A stretch of DNA of 64,000 bases, from assembly GCF_036906915.1 (NCBI RefSeq), contig NZ_JBAKHX010000032.1, positions 1-64,000 of the forward strand, read 5' to 3'. Within the stretch, counting starts at the first letter, position 1. Each line of letters opens with the position of its first letter. The position numbers were made by a program, and so were the translations under genes. Source of the DNA: Phytohabitans sp036906915. Lineage in GTDB: Bacteria; Actinomycetota; Actinomycetes; Mycobacteriales; Micromonosporaceae. The notes below the pieces were generated by a model that saw only the letters and a program-made list of their open reading frames with translations, was not told the origin of the DNA and did not search any database. Shown in pieces: positions 1 to 9,625 of the stretch.

Positions 1-1497
<1,497 letters not shown>

Positions 1498-1692
1498 GCC
1501 CTCGTGCTCCTCACTTGCCGTGCGCCATGATCTTGGCGGGGCCAGCGCCGGCGAACGTCCCGTCGGACGCCCGTGTCCCTTACTCTATCGCCGCGGGCCG
1601 ACTCTGCTGTGGCCGTGCGTGCCTGACTAGACCTCGTCCGCGATGTTTTCCCCAACTCTGCCCGCTCTCGCGGTGTTCCCCACGGTCCCGCA

Positions 1693-1710
1693 CTACGCGG
1701 AGAGCGAACA
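1693..1710 (-). promoter_or_regulatory. candidate ClgR operator upstream of clpC
   Basis: Read on the minus strand the sequence is TGTTCGCTCTCCGCGTAG. It agrees with the actinobacterial ClgR motif, a CGCY half and a GCG half separated by four bases with A/T-type flanks, except inside the spacer. ClgR activates clpC and clpP genes in Streptomyces and Corynebacterium (family knowledge). The box lies about 200 bases before the clpC start, in the correct orientation. That it works here is inferred. Confidence 0.5.
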
Positions 1711-1720
1711 CGGCCACGCG

Positions 1721-1764
1721 CTGTCCACAGCCCGACAGGTCATTTGTCCACAGCCTGTGGATAA
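1721..1764. promoter_or_regulatory. cluster of DnaA-box-like 9-mers
   Basis: Three matches within 44 bases: CTGTCCACA (1721-1729), TTGTCCACA (1744-1752) and, inverted, TGTGGATAA (1756-1764), whose complement TTATCCACA is the classical DnaA box. The last two face each other across three bases. TTGTCCACA is the high-GC actinobacterial form. Neighbouring genes do not suggest oriC, so a titration or regulatory site is more likely than an origin. The palindrome could instead be a short hairpin. Confidence 0.45.
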
Positions 1765-1769
1765 CACGG

Positions 1770-1802
1770 CCGGGCCCGCAGCGCGCTGCGCCACGGGCCC
1801 GG
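1770..1802 (-). terminator. hairpin downstream of lsr2
   Basis: CCGGGCCCG at 1770-1778 pairs with CGGGCCCGG at 1794-1802 across a 15-base loop, 27 bases past the lsr2 stop. There is no U-tract on the lsr2 strand, so it is a GC-rich hairpin of the kind common behind high-GC actinobacterial genes. Confidence 0.5.
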
Positions 1803-1829
1803 TGCCGAGTTTTGGTGATCAGCCGAGGC

Positions 1830-2180
1830 TCAGCGCCCAGCCTTCGCGTGGTACTCGTCAACGATCTCCTGCGGGATCCGACCCCGATCGGAGATGTCCT
1901 TGCCTTCCTTCTTTGCCCAGGCACGGATCGCCTTGTTCTGCTCGCGGTCAGCCGCGGCACCGCCACGACCCCGGGCCGCCCGGCCGCCGACGACAACGCC
2001 GCCACGCCCGATCTTTGAGCCGGCGACCAGGTATGGGGACATTACTTCCCGCAATTTGTCCGCGTTCTTCTTGGACAGGTCGATCTCGTACTGCACGCCG
2101 TCGAGCGAGAACTTGACCGTCTCGTCTGCGTCGCCACCGTCCAGGTCGTCGACCAACTTGTGAATGATCTGCTTGGCCAC
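1830..2180 (-). CDS. lsr2: Lsr2 nucleoid-associated protein
   Basis: Actinobacterial H-NS-like DNA bridging protein that silences AT-rich, often horizontally acquired DNA. 116 residues, the normal size. Seen: the N-terminal dimerisation domain beginning MAKQIIHKLVDDLDGG and containing VQYEIDLSKKNADKLR; a basic Gly/Arg-rich linker (RAARGRGGAAADRE); and the C-terminal DNA-binding domain with IRAWAKKEGKDISDRGRIP, where the RGR triplet is the AT-hook-like minor-groove contact. It lies between clpC and lysS as in mycobacteria. It is relevant to the window because low-GC stretches such as that near 28.6-29.7 kb are expected Lsr2 targets (inference). Confidence 0.97.
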   Translation of the reverse strand: MAKQIIHKLVDDLDGGDADETVKFSLDGVQYEIDLSKKNADKLREVMSPYLVAGSKIGRGGVVVGGRAARGRGGAAADREQNKAIRAWAKKEGKDISDRGRIPQEIVDEYHAKAGR

Positions 2181-2223
2181 GGGCCGTTATCCTTCCGAGC
2201 AGGTTCCTCCCGCAAACAAGAGA

Positions 2224-2254
2224 ACAATAGCTTGGAAGGCGCTCCTTCCGTCAA
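2224..2254 (-). promoter_or_regulatory. possible lsr2 promoter with hairpin in the lysS-lsr2 gap
   Basis: On the minus strand a TTGACG hexamer (complement of 2249-2254) is followed after 19 bases by TATTGT (complement of 2224-2229), 44-74 bases before the lsr2 start. The spacer contains a perfect 6-bp palindrome, GGAAGG and CCTTCC around 2234-2249, which could be the lysS terminator or an operator. The 19-base spacing is long, so this is tentative. Confidence 0.3.
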
Positions 2255-2268
2255 TAGGATCGAAGAAT

Positions 2269-3774
2269 CTACTCGGCGCGGACCAGCGGGAAGAGGATGG
2301 TTTCCCGAATACCGAGGCCGGTGAGCGCCATCAGGAGACGGTCGATTCCCATTCCCATGCCGCCCGACGGCGGCATTCCGTACTCCAACGCCCGCAGGAA
2401 GTCCTCGTCGAGACGCATCGCTTCGTCGTCGCCCTTGGCGGCCAGCCGGGCCTGCGCCACCAGGCGTTCCCGCTGCACAACAGGGTCGACCAACTCCGAG
2501 TACCCGGTCGCCAACTCGAAGCCGCGCACGTAGAGGTCCCACTTTTCGGTCAGCCCCGGCTCCGCCCGGTGGCTCCGGACCAGCGGGCTCGTCTCCTCCG
2601 GGTAGTCACGTACGAACGTCGGCGCCACCAGGTTCGGTACGACGAGCTCCTCGAAGAGTTCTTCGGCGAGCTTGCCCGGTCCCCACTTAGGGTCGACTTC
2701 CAGATTGTGCTTCTCCGCGTACTGGATGAGCCGTGCCATGTCAGTACGGACGGTAACCTCCTCGCCGAGCGCCTCGGAAAGAACGCCGTAGAGAGTTACG
2801 GAGCGCCACTGCCCGCCGAGGTCGAACTCCGTACCGTCGGCGTGGGTAACAACATAGGACCCAAAGGTCGCATCCGCCGCCTCCTGTACCAGTTCCCGCG
2901 TGAGGTCGCCGATGGTGTTGTAGTCGCCGTACGCCTCGTAGGTCTCGAGCATCGCAAACTCGGGAGAGTGCGAAGAATCAACTCCCTCATTCCGGAAGTT
3001 GCGGTTGATCTCGAAGACACGCTCGATGCCGCCAACCACGCACCGCTTCAGGAATAGCTCAGGAGCGATTCGCAGATACAGATCAGTATCCAATGCATTG
3101 CTGTGAGTCACGAATGGCCGAGCCGTCGCTCCACCGTGCAGCAACTGCAACATTGGTGTCTCGACCTCAAGGAAGTCCCGCCGGTACAGCGAATCACGCA
3201 GACTCCGCACCACTCCAGCGCGTACGCGAACCGTGTCGCGCGCCTGCGGACGCATGATCAGGTCGACGTACCGCTGCCGGACCCGGGCTTCCTCGCTCAT
3301 CGGCTTGTGCGCCACCGGGAGCGGGCGCAGCGACTTGGCCGTCATCGCCCACGAGTCGGCCAGCACCGACAGCTCACCGCGCCGGCTGGTGATCACCTCG
3401 CCGGTCACCCCGACGTGGTCTCCGAGATCGACTACCCGCTTCCACTCTTCCAGCCGCTCGGCGCCGACCCGGTCGAGCGAGAGCATGGCCTGTAGCTCGG
3501 TGCCGTCGCCGTCGCGCAGCGTGGCAAAGCACAGCTTGCCCGTGTTGCGGATGAACATCACGCGGCCGGTGACGGAGGCCACGTCGCCCGTGGCGGTGTC
3601 GATCGGCAGGTCCGCGTACCGCTCCCGGAGCTGGGCCAACGACGCCGTCCGTGGGTACGTGATGGGATACGGCTCGGCACCCTCGGCGAGTAGCCGATCA
3701 CGCTTGGACCGACGGACCCGCATCTGCTCGGGAAGATCCTCGGCTGGCGAAGAGGCGGGTGTCTGCTCAGTCAC
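2269..3774 (-). CDS. lysS: lysyl-tRNA synthetase, class II
   Basis: Charges tRNA-Lys with lysine. 501 residues, standard for bacterial LysS. Seen: an N-terminal OB-fold anticodon-binding domain (about residues 60-170, with SVTGRVMFIRNTGKL); class II motif 2 with FRNEGVDSSHSPEF followed by AMLETYEAY; and motif 3 GMPPSGGMGMGIDRLLM near the C-terminus. The start is MTEQTPASSPAED; the preceding disordered stretch RRSKRDRLLAEGAEPYP is usual for the family. It is one of the backbone genes kept beside lsr2. The oppositely oriented methyltransferase begins 80 bases away, so promoters for both must fit in that gap. Confidence 0.97.
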   Translation of the reverse strand: MTEQTPASSPAEDLPEQMRVRRSKRDRLLAEGAEPYPITYPRTASLAQLRERYADLPIDTATGDVASVTGRVMFIRNTGKLCFATLRDGDGTELQAMLSLDRVGAERLEEWKRVVDLGDHVGVTGEVITSRRGELSVLADSWAMTAKSLRPLPVAHKPMSEEARVRQRYVDLIMRPQARDTVRVRAGVVRSLRDSLYRRDFLEVETPMLQLLHGGATARPFVTHSNALDTDLYLRIAPELFLKRCVVGGIERVFEINRNFRNEGVDSSHSPEFAMLETYEAYGDYNTIGDLTRELVQEAADATFGSYVVTHADGTEFDLGGQWRSVTLYGVLSEALGEEVTVRTDMARLIQYAEKHNLEVDPKWGPGKLAEELFEELVVPNLVAPTFVRDYPEETSPLVRSHRAEPGLTEKWDLYVRGFELATGYSELVDPVVQRERLVAQARLAAKGDDEAMRLDEDFLRALEYGMPPSGGMGMGIDRLLMALTGLGIRETILFPLVRAE

Positions 3775-3854
3775 GGCATGGCTTTCTGTTCAGAAGTGGA
3801 GTGGGATTCGTCCCCGAGCCTACTCAACAGGGAAATCGGATAACCTTCGCCACG

Positions 3855-4643
3855 ATGACGGACCACGCGCACGCTCTGTCGTTCGGAGCCGCCGCGACGG
3901 CATACGACCAGCATCGGCCCACGTATCCCGTCGAGGCCGTGACCTGGGCCGCCGGCGGCCCGCCACCCCGCCGGGTGATCGATTTGGGAGCTGGCACCGG
4001 CAAGCTGACCCGGGTCCTGCTGTCCGCCGGCTACGAAGCGGTACCCGTGGAGCCGGACCCGAATATGCGAGCGCGCCTGGCCGACGCGACGCCCGGCACG
4101 ACGGCGCTGGCCGGTTCGGCAGAGGCCGTGCCGCTGCCTGACGCGTCCGTGGACGCCGTGGTGGCCGGGCAGGCCTATCACTGGTTCGACCCGGAGCGCG
4201 CGCACCCGGAGATCGCCCGGCTGCTGCGTCCCGGCGGCACGTTCGCCGCCATCTGGAACAGGCGCGACGATTCGGTGCCGTGGGTCCACGAGCTGACCGT
4301 GATCACGCATGACCAGCCGGCCGTTCACGGCGGGTTCGACCCCGGCGACGAGCTGAGCTTCGGTGACACGTACTTCGGCCCGGTCGAGCGCGCCGAGTTC
4401 CGCCACTCGACCACGCAGACGCCCGAGAGCCTGGTGGCGTTGGTCGCCACCCGCTCGTACTACCTGGTCGCCTCCCCCGAACACCGTGCCGAGATCGACG
4501 CGGCCGTCCGCTGGCTCTGCGCCGAACACCCCGCCCTGGCCGGCCGAGAAAGCTTCGAGCTGCCGTTCCAGACCTTCGCCTACAGGGCCCCGGTGCGCCA
4601 AACGGTCGGCCTGGCAGCCGTGGCCGACCACGACGGTAAATGA
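3855..4643 (+). CDS. class I SAM-dependent methyltransferase
   Basis: 262-residue Rossmann-fold methyltransferase of unknown substrate. Seen: motif I VIDLGAGTGKLTRVL near residue 45, followed by the acidic ribose-binding strand VPVEPD and a motif II-like ASVDAVVAGQAYHWF, then LLRPGGTFAAIWN. The QAYHWFD stretch is typical of the Methyltransf_11 group also found in trans-aconitate methyltransferase-like proteins. I chose the ATG at 3855 because the homologous core starts there; the open frame extends upstream through the lysS leader. The last 17 codons and the stop lie in the first unit of a 68-bp tandem repeat. The neighbours give no hint to the substrate. Confidence 0.85.
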   Translation: MTDHAHALSFGAAATAYDQHRPTYPVEAVTWAAGGPPPRRVIDLGAGTGKLTRVLLSAGYEAVPVEPDPNMRARLADATPGTTALAGSAEAVPLPDASVDAVVAGQAYHWFDPERAHPEIARLLRPGGTFAAIWNRRDDSVPWVHELTVITHDQPAVHGGFDPGDELSFGDTYFGPVERAEFRHSTTQTPESLVALVATRSYYLVASPEHRAEIDAAVRWLCAEHPALAGRESFELPFQTFAYRAPVRQTVGLAAVADHDGK

Positions 4644-4860
4644 CCAGGATTCCGGTCCCGGTGCGCCAAACGGTCGGCCTGGCAGCCGTGGCCGACCACG
4701 ACGGTAAATGACCAGGATTCCGGTCCCGGTGCGCCAAACGGTCGGCCTGGCAGCCGTGGCCGACCACGACGGTAAATGACCAGGATTCCGGTCCCGGTGC
4801 GCCAAACGGTCGGCCTGGCAGCCGTGGCCGACCACGACGGTGAATGACCAGGATTCCGGT
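4591..4860. repeat. four tandem 68-bp repeats, each with a hairpin
   Basis: Units start at 4591, 4659, 4727 and 4795. They are essentially identical; the only change I see is TAAATG to TGAATG in the last unit. Each contains GGTCGGCC (4604-4611 in unit 1) and GGCCGACC (4622-4629) around a 10-base loop, a perfect 8-bp stem. Unit 1 overlaps the methyltransferase 3' end and stop; the last unit ends at the coaX stop. The array therefore fills the whole convergent gap and probably acts as an amplified bidirectional terminator. Near-identity implies recent expansion. Confidence 0.93.
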
Positions 4861-5618
4861 TAAGTGTTGCGGTCGTAGACCATTCGCAGGCCGATCAGTG
4901 TGATCATCGGCTCGTGGTGGGTGATCGTGCGACACTCCTCGATCACCACGGGCGCCAGTCCGCCGGTCGCGATCACCGCGCGCAGCGGCCCCAACTCTTC
5001 GGCCATCCGCTCGACGATCCGGTCGACCTGCCCGGCGAACCCGAAGTACATGCCGGACTGAAGGCACTCGACGGTGTTCTTGCCGATCACCGAACGCGGC
5101 TTGGTCGGCTCGACCTTCCGCAGCTGCGCGGCACGGGCCGCCAGGGCGTCGAACGAGATCTCGATACCGGGCGCGAACGCGCCGCCCAGAAACTCGCCGC
5201 GCTCACTGATCACGTCGAAGTTCGTGGTGGTGCCGAAGTCGACGACGATCGACGGCCCGCCGTAAATCGTGTGCGCGGCCAGTGTGTTGACCACCCGGTC
5301 GGAGCCGACCTCTTTCGGGTTGTCGATAGCGAGCTGCACGCCGGTCTTCACGCCCGGCTCGACGATCACGCTGGGCGTATCGCCGTAGTAGCGCGCCAGC
5401 ATCGTCCGCAGCGAGCGCAGCGCCGCCGGCACGGTCGAGCAGGCGGCCACACCGGTGATCTCCACCGCGTCGCCGGCCAGCAGGCCCCGCAGCTTCAGCC
5501 CCAGCTCGTCGGCCGTCGAGCGGGCGTCCGTCTTGATCCGCCACGAGTGCACGAGCTTGTCGCCGTCGAACGTGGCGAGCACCGTGTTGGTGTTACCGAT
5601 GTCAATGCACAGCAGCAC
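4860..5618 (-). CDS. coaX: type III pantothenate kinase
   Basis: Phosphorylates pantothenate in the first committed step of CoA synthesis. 252 residues. Seen: the ASKHA-fold phosphate-1 motif LCIDIGNTNTVLA at the N-terminus, the central VVDFGTTTNFDVI, the pantothenate-binding GSDRVVN near residue 105 and GGAFAPGIEISFDAL. CoaX enzymes are not feedback inhibited by CoA (family knowledge). It is the last gene of a leftward operon that also holds panC and panD, which make its substrate. It begins 3 bases after nadC ends, and its TAA stop touches the tandem repeat array. Confidence 0.96.
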   Translation of the reverse strand: MLLCIDIGNTNTVLATFDGDKLVHSWRIKTDARSTADELGLKLRGLLAGDAVEITGVAACSTVPAALRSLRTMLARYYGDTPSVIVEPGVKTGVQLAIDNPKEVGSDRVVNTLAAHTIYGGPSIVVDFGTTTNFDVISERGEFLGGAFAPGIEISFDALAARAAQLRKVEPTKPRSVIGKNTVECLQSGMYFGFAGQVDRIVERMAEELGPLRAVIATGGLAPVVIEECRTITHHEPMITLIGLRMVYDRNT

Positions 5619-5621
5619 GCG

Positions 5622-6497
5622 CTACTCCCGCAGGTCCATGGCGATGTCAACGATAGGCGAGGAGTGCGTGAGGGCTCCCACCGACAGGTAGTCGACGCCG
5701 GTGGCCGCGTACTCGGCCGCCGCATCCAGGGTCAGGCCGCCGGTGGCTTCCAACTCGGCGCGGTCGCCGACCGCCGCCACCACCTCGCGCAGCACGGCCG
5801 GCGTCATGTTGTCGCACAGCAGGAACGTCGCGCCGGCCTCCACCGACTCGACCGCCTCCGCGACGGTGGTCACCTCGACCTGTACCGGCACGTCGGGGAA
5901 GGCTTCCCGCACCCGCTGGTACGCCGCTGTCAGCCCGCCCGCCGCCAGCTTGTGGTTGTCCTTGATCATCGCGACGTCGTAGAGGCCCATGCGCTTGTTC
6001 GTGCCGCCGCCGGCCCGCACGGCGTACTTCTCCAGGACCCGCAGCCCCGGCGTGGTCTTGCGGGTGTCGAGCACCTGCGCCTTGCTGCCGGCGAGCGCGT
6101 CCGCCCAGTACCGGGTGTGCGTCGCGACACCGGACATCCGGCAGAGCAGGTTGAGCGCTGTGCGCTCGGCGGTGAGCAGGGCCCGGGCCGGGCCGGCCAC
6201 GGTGGCCAGCACGTCGTCGCGGGCTACCCGCGCGCCGTCGGGCACCAGAGCTTCGCATCGGGTACGGGGATCAGCCAGCTCGAACACCGCGGCGGCGACC
6301 GGCAGCCCGGCCACGACACCGTCCGCTCGCGCGACCAGCTCGGCGGTGCCCTCCTGGTCTTCGGGGATCGTGGCGATGCTCGTCACGTCGAGCCCGCCCG
6401 GGCCGAGATCCTCCTCCAGCGCCCGCCGCACGATCAGTTCGACATCGAGCGGCGGCAGCCCGACCGCGACCAGCGCCTCGACGGTGGACCTTTTCAT
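5622..6497 (-). CDS. nadC: nicotinate-nucleotide pyrophosphorylase
   Basis: Quinolinate phosphoribosyltransferase, third step of de novo NAD synthesis. 291 residues. Seen: basic PRPP and quinolinate-contacting segments DTRKTTPGLRVLEKYAV and GGGTNKRMGLYDVAMIKDNH, then LEATGGLTLDAAAEYA and YLSVGALTHS in the barrel. I chose the ATG at 6497 (MKRSTVEAL) because it overlaps the nadB stop as ATGA, which indicates translational coupling; an in-frame start five codons upstream inside nadB is less likely. Confidence 0.96.
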   Translation of the reverse strand: MKRSTVEALVAVGLPPLDVELIVRRALEEDLGPGGLDVTSIATIPEDQEGTAELVARADGVVAGLPVAAAVFELADPRTRCEALVPDGARVARDDVLATVAGPARALLTAERTALNLLCRMSGVATHTRYWADALAGSKAQVLDTRKTTPGLRVLEKYAVRAGGGTNKRMGLYDVAMIKDNHKLAAGGLTAAYQRVREAFPDVPVQVEVTTVAEAVESVEAGATFLLCDNMTPAVLREVVAAVGDRAELEATGGLTLDAAAEYAATGVDYLSVGALTHSSPIVDIAMDLRE

Positions 6498-8128
6498 ATG
6501 GCCTTCTCCCACTCTTCGGTGACCGAGCCATCCTGGCCGATACCGCCGAGGAAGTGGCCGAGCCAGCGGTCGTCGGCAGCCGGAAAGTCCTCGCGCCAGT
6601 GGCAGCCGCGTGTCTCCTGGCGGGCGTACGCGGCTGCGACCAGCGCCGACGCGACCGTGACCAGGTTTGTCGCCTCCCAGCTCGCGGTACGCGCCGTGCC
6701 GCGGGTCGCGCCGAGAGCGGCCAGCTCAGCGGCGGCGCCAGCCAGCGACTCAGCAGAGCGCAGTACGCCGGCGCCGCGCGTCATGGCGCGCTGCAACGCG
6801 ACGCGGCTGTCTTGATCCACCACCCATCCGGCGTCCCCCGCGGGCTCCACCGGGTCGGCCTGCGGCGGCAGGCCGCGGGCGATGTCTCCGGCGATCCGGC
6901 GGGCGAAGACCAGCCCCTCGAGCAGGGAGTTGCTGGCGAGGCGGTTGGCGCCGTGCACTCCCGTACAGGCAACTTCGCCGCACGCGTACAAGCCGGGGAT
7001 CGAGGTGCGACCGTGCAGGTCGGTGCGGACGCCGCCGGAGGCGTAGTGCGCGGCGGGCGCCACCGGGATCAGGCCGGTGGCCGGGTCGATGCCGGCCGCA
7101 CGGCACGCCGCGGTGATCGTCGGGAACCGGTGCGCCACGTCCGGCAGGTGCCGGGCGTCCAGGTAGACGTGGTCGGCGCCGGTGGCTGCCAGTACCCGGT
7201 GGATGCCCTTCGCGACCACGTCGCGCGGCGCGAGCTCGGCCAGCTCGTGCTGGCCGACCATGAAGCGCTTCCCGTCGCCGTCGACGAGGTGCGCGCCCTC
7301 CCCACGCAGCGCCTCGGAGATCAGCGGCCGCTGCGCCTCGTGGACCTGCCCGCCCACGAAGGACGTGGGGTGAAACTGCACGAACTCGATGTCGGTGACC
7401 GCGGCGCCCGCCCGCATGGCGACCGCCACCCCGTCGCCGGTGGAGACCGGCGGGTTGGTCGTCGCCGCGAAGATCTGACCCATCCCACCCGTGGCCAACA
7501 CCACCGCGCGGCCGAGGATCGCGCCGACGCCGTCTTCGCTACCCTCGCCCAGCACGTGCAGCGTGATGCCGCAGGCCCGGCCGTCCGCCGCGCACAGCAG
7601 GTCCAGCACGAGTGCGTGCTCGACGAGCCGGATCCACGGGTCGCGTCGCACCGCAGCGTGCAGCGCCCGCTGCACCTCCGCGCCGGTCGCGTCGCCGCCG
7701 GCGTGCACGATGCGGTTAGCCCGGTGCCCGCCCTCGCGGGTCAGCATCAGGGAGCCGTCCGGGTGCCGGTCGAACTCGGCACCCAGCCGCATCAGCTCGC
7801 GCACCCGGGCAGGGCCCTCGTCGACCAGGACGGCGACCGCACCCGGGTCGCACAGGCCGACGCCGGCGATCTCCGTGTCCGCGGCGTGGGCCGCCGGGGT
7901 GTCCAGCGGACCGAGTACCGCGGCGATGCCGCCCTGGGCCCAGCGGGTGGACCCATCGTCGATGTTGACCTTGGTGACGACCGTGACGTGCAGGCCGGCC
8001 TCGCGCAGATGTAGGGCGGCCGTCAGCCCCGCGATGCCGGAGCCGACCACCACGACGTCGGTGGTCTCGGCCCAGCCCGGGGACGGCGCGCCAAGCCGGT
8101 TGGGCACCGCCGGCAGTCCAACAGTCAT
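6494..8128 (-). CDS. nadB: L-aspartate oxidase
   Basis: FAD enzyme that oxidises L-aspartate to iminoaspartate, which NadA converts to quinolinate. 544 residues. Seen: the Rossmann FAD motif VVVGSGIAGLTAALHL at about residue 22, then GGIAAVLG, the substrate-site TREGGHRANRI and HAGGDATGAEV, and GLYACGEVACTGVHGANRLASNSLLEG, shared by the fumarate reductase/aspartate oxidase family. The start at 8128 (MTVGLPAVP) precedes the FAD motif closely; longer in-frame versions run into unrelated sequence. nadA is not beside it in this window, so the quinolinate synthase must be elsewhere. Confidence 0.95.
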   Translation of the reverse strand: MTVGLPAVPNRLGAPSPGWAETTDVVVVGSGIAGLTAALHLREAGLHVTVVTKVNIDDGSTRWAQGGIAAVLGPLDTPAAHAADTEIAGVGLCDPGAVAVLVDEGPARVRELMRLGAEFDRHPDGSLMLTREGGHRANRIVHAGGDATGAEVQRALHAAVRRDPWIRLVEHALVLDLLCAADGRACGITLHVLGEGSEDGVGAILGRAVVLATGGMGQIFAATTNPPVSTGDGVAVAMRAGAAVTDIEFVQFHPTSFVGGQVHEAQRPLISEALRGEGAHLVDGDGKRFMVGQHELAELAPRDVVAKGIHRVLAATGADHVYLDARHLPDVAHRFPTITAACRAAGIDPATGLIPVAPAAHYASGGVRTDLHGRTSIPGLYACGEVACTGVHGANRLASNSLLEGLVFARRIAGDIARGLPPQADPVEPAGDAGWVVDQDSRVALQRAMTRGAGVLRSAESLAGAAAELAALGATRGTARTASWEATNLVTVASALVAAAYARQETRGCHWREDFPAADDRWLGHFLGGIGQDGSVTEEWEKAI

Positions 8129-8175
8129 CTCATCAGTAGATCGCGTTGCGGTGCGTGGTAACGGGCGGGGTGGGG

Positions 8176-9084
8176 TTAGTCCGCGTACCGGATGGGCAGG
8201 CCGTTGGGGCCGGCGCCCTTCATGGACCGGTTGACCGTGCGCTCGCTCAGCCACAGGTAGCAGCGGACGCCGCGGTTTCCGCCCTTCCACTCGTCTTCAC
8301 TGCCGGGCAGCGACACGACACCGGTGCGGTACTTGATGTTGCCGTCGTTCGGCACCCCGGCGAACTTCGCGATCACCTTGCGGCACTCGTTGTGGAACTT
8401 ATCCCAGTCTGCGCTCTTTGTCGGGTACGGCGTCTCGGGCGCCGTCCACACCCCAGCGAACTCGCTGTTGTGGTCCTTGGTGCACTCGGCGGCCGGCATC
8501 GTGTCGATGCTGCTGTCCTTCGCCAGCTTGACCGAGTAGCACCCGAGCGACAGGGGCGAGGCGGCCTTCAAGACCCCCTTGAGGGTGCCGGTGCGGGCAG
8601 CGGTGTCGCCGTTGTCCTCAACATTCGTGACCTCGGTGACGTCACAGCGGAACCACCGGGCGCCGCCGCTCCACGCCTGCGTGGACGGCAGCGAGACACC
8701 CAGCCGGAGCCGGCCGCTGCGCCAGTCGCTACCCACGTACTCCTTGGTCTTGGTGTCGCACTCGGCGAACGCCGCCTTGATCTCGGCGGAGTCCTTGCCA
8801 GGTGGTGCGCTCAGCCCGGCCGCCGCATCGACGAACGTGCCCACGTACACGGTTTCCAAGCGGTGCGTGGTGGCGCAGTCGACCGGCTCGTACGAAGACA
8901 GGTAGGCGGTCTCGGCGTAGTCGCTCTCGTGGCAGACCTCGGCCGGAGGGGTGAACGGCTGGGGGTCGGCGGCCGCCTTCCAGTCGTCGGACAGGTCACC
9001 GTCGACGCCTGCCGGGTTGCCGCACGCGGACAGCGCCAGCGTGGCCGCTCCGCCCACCACCAGCGCGGCGATCCACCGTCGCAT
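8176..9084 (-). CDS. septum-formation-family lipoprotein
   Basis: Exported lipoprotein of 302 residues. Seen: signal peptide MRRWIAALVVGGAATLALSACG with lipobox LSAC, then two copies of a Cys-containing domain. Each copy has a C-x2-3-H/T motif (VDCATTHRLE; AECTKDHNSE), a middle Cys and a tail of type W-x-G-G-x5-C (SGGARWFRCDV; KGGNRGVRCYL). This pattern fits the Septum_form family of actinobacterial surface proteins, whose role is poorly known. I chose the start at 9084 because it gives a complete signal peptide. It sits between panD and nadB on the same strand with short gaps, so it is probably cotranscribed with cofactor genes it has no obvious link to. Confidence 0.82.
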   Translation of the reverse strand: MRRWIAALVVGGAATLALSACGNPAGVDGDLSDDWKAAADPQPFTPPAEVCHESDYAETAYLSSYEPVDCATTHRLETVYVGTFVDAAAGLSAPPGKDSAEIKAAFAECDTKTKEYVGSDWRSGRLRLGVSLPSTQAWSGGARWFRCDVTEVTNVEDNGDTAARTGTLKGVLKAASPLSLGCYSVKLAKDSSIDTMPAAECTKDHNSEFAGVWTAPETPYPTKSADWDKFHNECRKVIAKFAGVPNDGNIKYRTGVVSLPGSEDEWKGGNRGVRCYLWLSERTVNRSMKGAGPNGLPIRYAD

Positions 9085-9155
9085 CGTGCGTCCTCCCCAA
9101 GAGCACAACGATTTACCGGACGGCCGAGCATACGGCACCCGGCTGTGATGCCTTA

Positions 9156-9569
9156 CTAACCTACGGAGGGCGCGCAAGCTCCGACAACGCCAGGCGCCGC
9201 CACGGACGGGTCGGAGCCGAGCTCTATGACCCGGTTGTGCGCGTCGACGTGGACGACCCGAGGCCGGTACGTCCGGGCGGTGGCGTCGTCGAGCTGGGCG
9301 TACGAGATCAGGATCACCAGGTCGCCGGGGTGGACGAGGTGCGCGGCGGCGCCGTTGATGCCGATCACGCCGGTGCCCCGGGCGCCCGGGATCACGTACG
9401 TCTCCAGGCGGGCCCCGTTGGTCACGTCGACGATGGCGACCTGCTCGCCGGCCAGGAGGTCGGCGGCCTCCATGAGGTCTTCGTCCACCGTCACCGACCC
9501 GACGTAGTGCAGGTCGGCCTCGGTCACCGTGGCCCGATGGATCTTGGACTTCAACATCGTCCGGTACAT
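9156..9569 (-). CDS. panD: aspartate 1-decarboxylase
   Basis: Pyruvoyl enzyme making beta-alanine from aspartate for pantothenate. 137 residues. Seen: MYRTMLKSKIHRATVTEADL, closely like mycobacterial PanD, and the self-cleavage site Gly24-Ser25 in HYVGSVTVD; Ser25 becomes the pyruvoyl group. GVIGINGAAAHLVHPGDLVILISYA completes the barrel. An extra Met codon lies immediately upstream (9572); I prefer 9569 by homology. It follows panC by 56 bases, a gap holding a GAGCGAAGCGGAGCG stretch like the dispersed elements elsewhere in the window. Confidence 0.96.
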   Translation of the reverse strand: MYRTMLKSKIHRATVTEADLHYVGSVTVDEDLMEAADLLAGEQVAIVDVTNGARLETYVIPGARGTGVIGINGAAAHLVHPGDLVILISYAQLDDATARTYRPRVVHVDAHNRVIELGSDPSVAAPGVVGACAPSVG

Positions 9570-9625
9570 CATGCGGGGCCGCCGTGGGAACGTGGAGCGA
9601 AGCGGAGCGTTTTCGCGGGGTGCAT

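Larger units (their letters stand above)
1498..1829. other. clpC upstream region, no gene
   Basis: 332 bases between the clpC start and the lsr2 stop without a credible gene; the open frames here lack family resemblance. It holds, from left to right, the clpC leader, a ClgR-like box (1693-1710), three DnaA-box-like 9-mers (1721-1764) and a GC-rich hairpin (1770-1802) just beyond the lsr2 stop. The clpC promoter must lie in this stretch, but I cannot place its -10 and -35 elements with confidence. Confidence 0.7.

Noticed and set aside
1721..1764. Replication origin
   Set aside because: Only three DnaA-type boxes, no AT-rich unwinding region and no dnaA/dnaN neighbours.
4591..4860. Possible CRISPR array (four regular 68-bp units)
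   Set aside because: There are no unique spacers; whole units are near-identical and contiguous, and no cas genes are present.
9570..9625. Complete fifth copy of the palindromic element between panD and panC
   Set aside because: Only a short GAGCGAAGCGGAGCG similarity is present; arms and core are absent.
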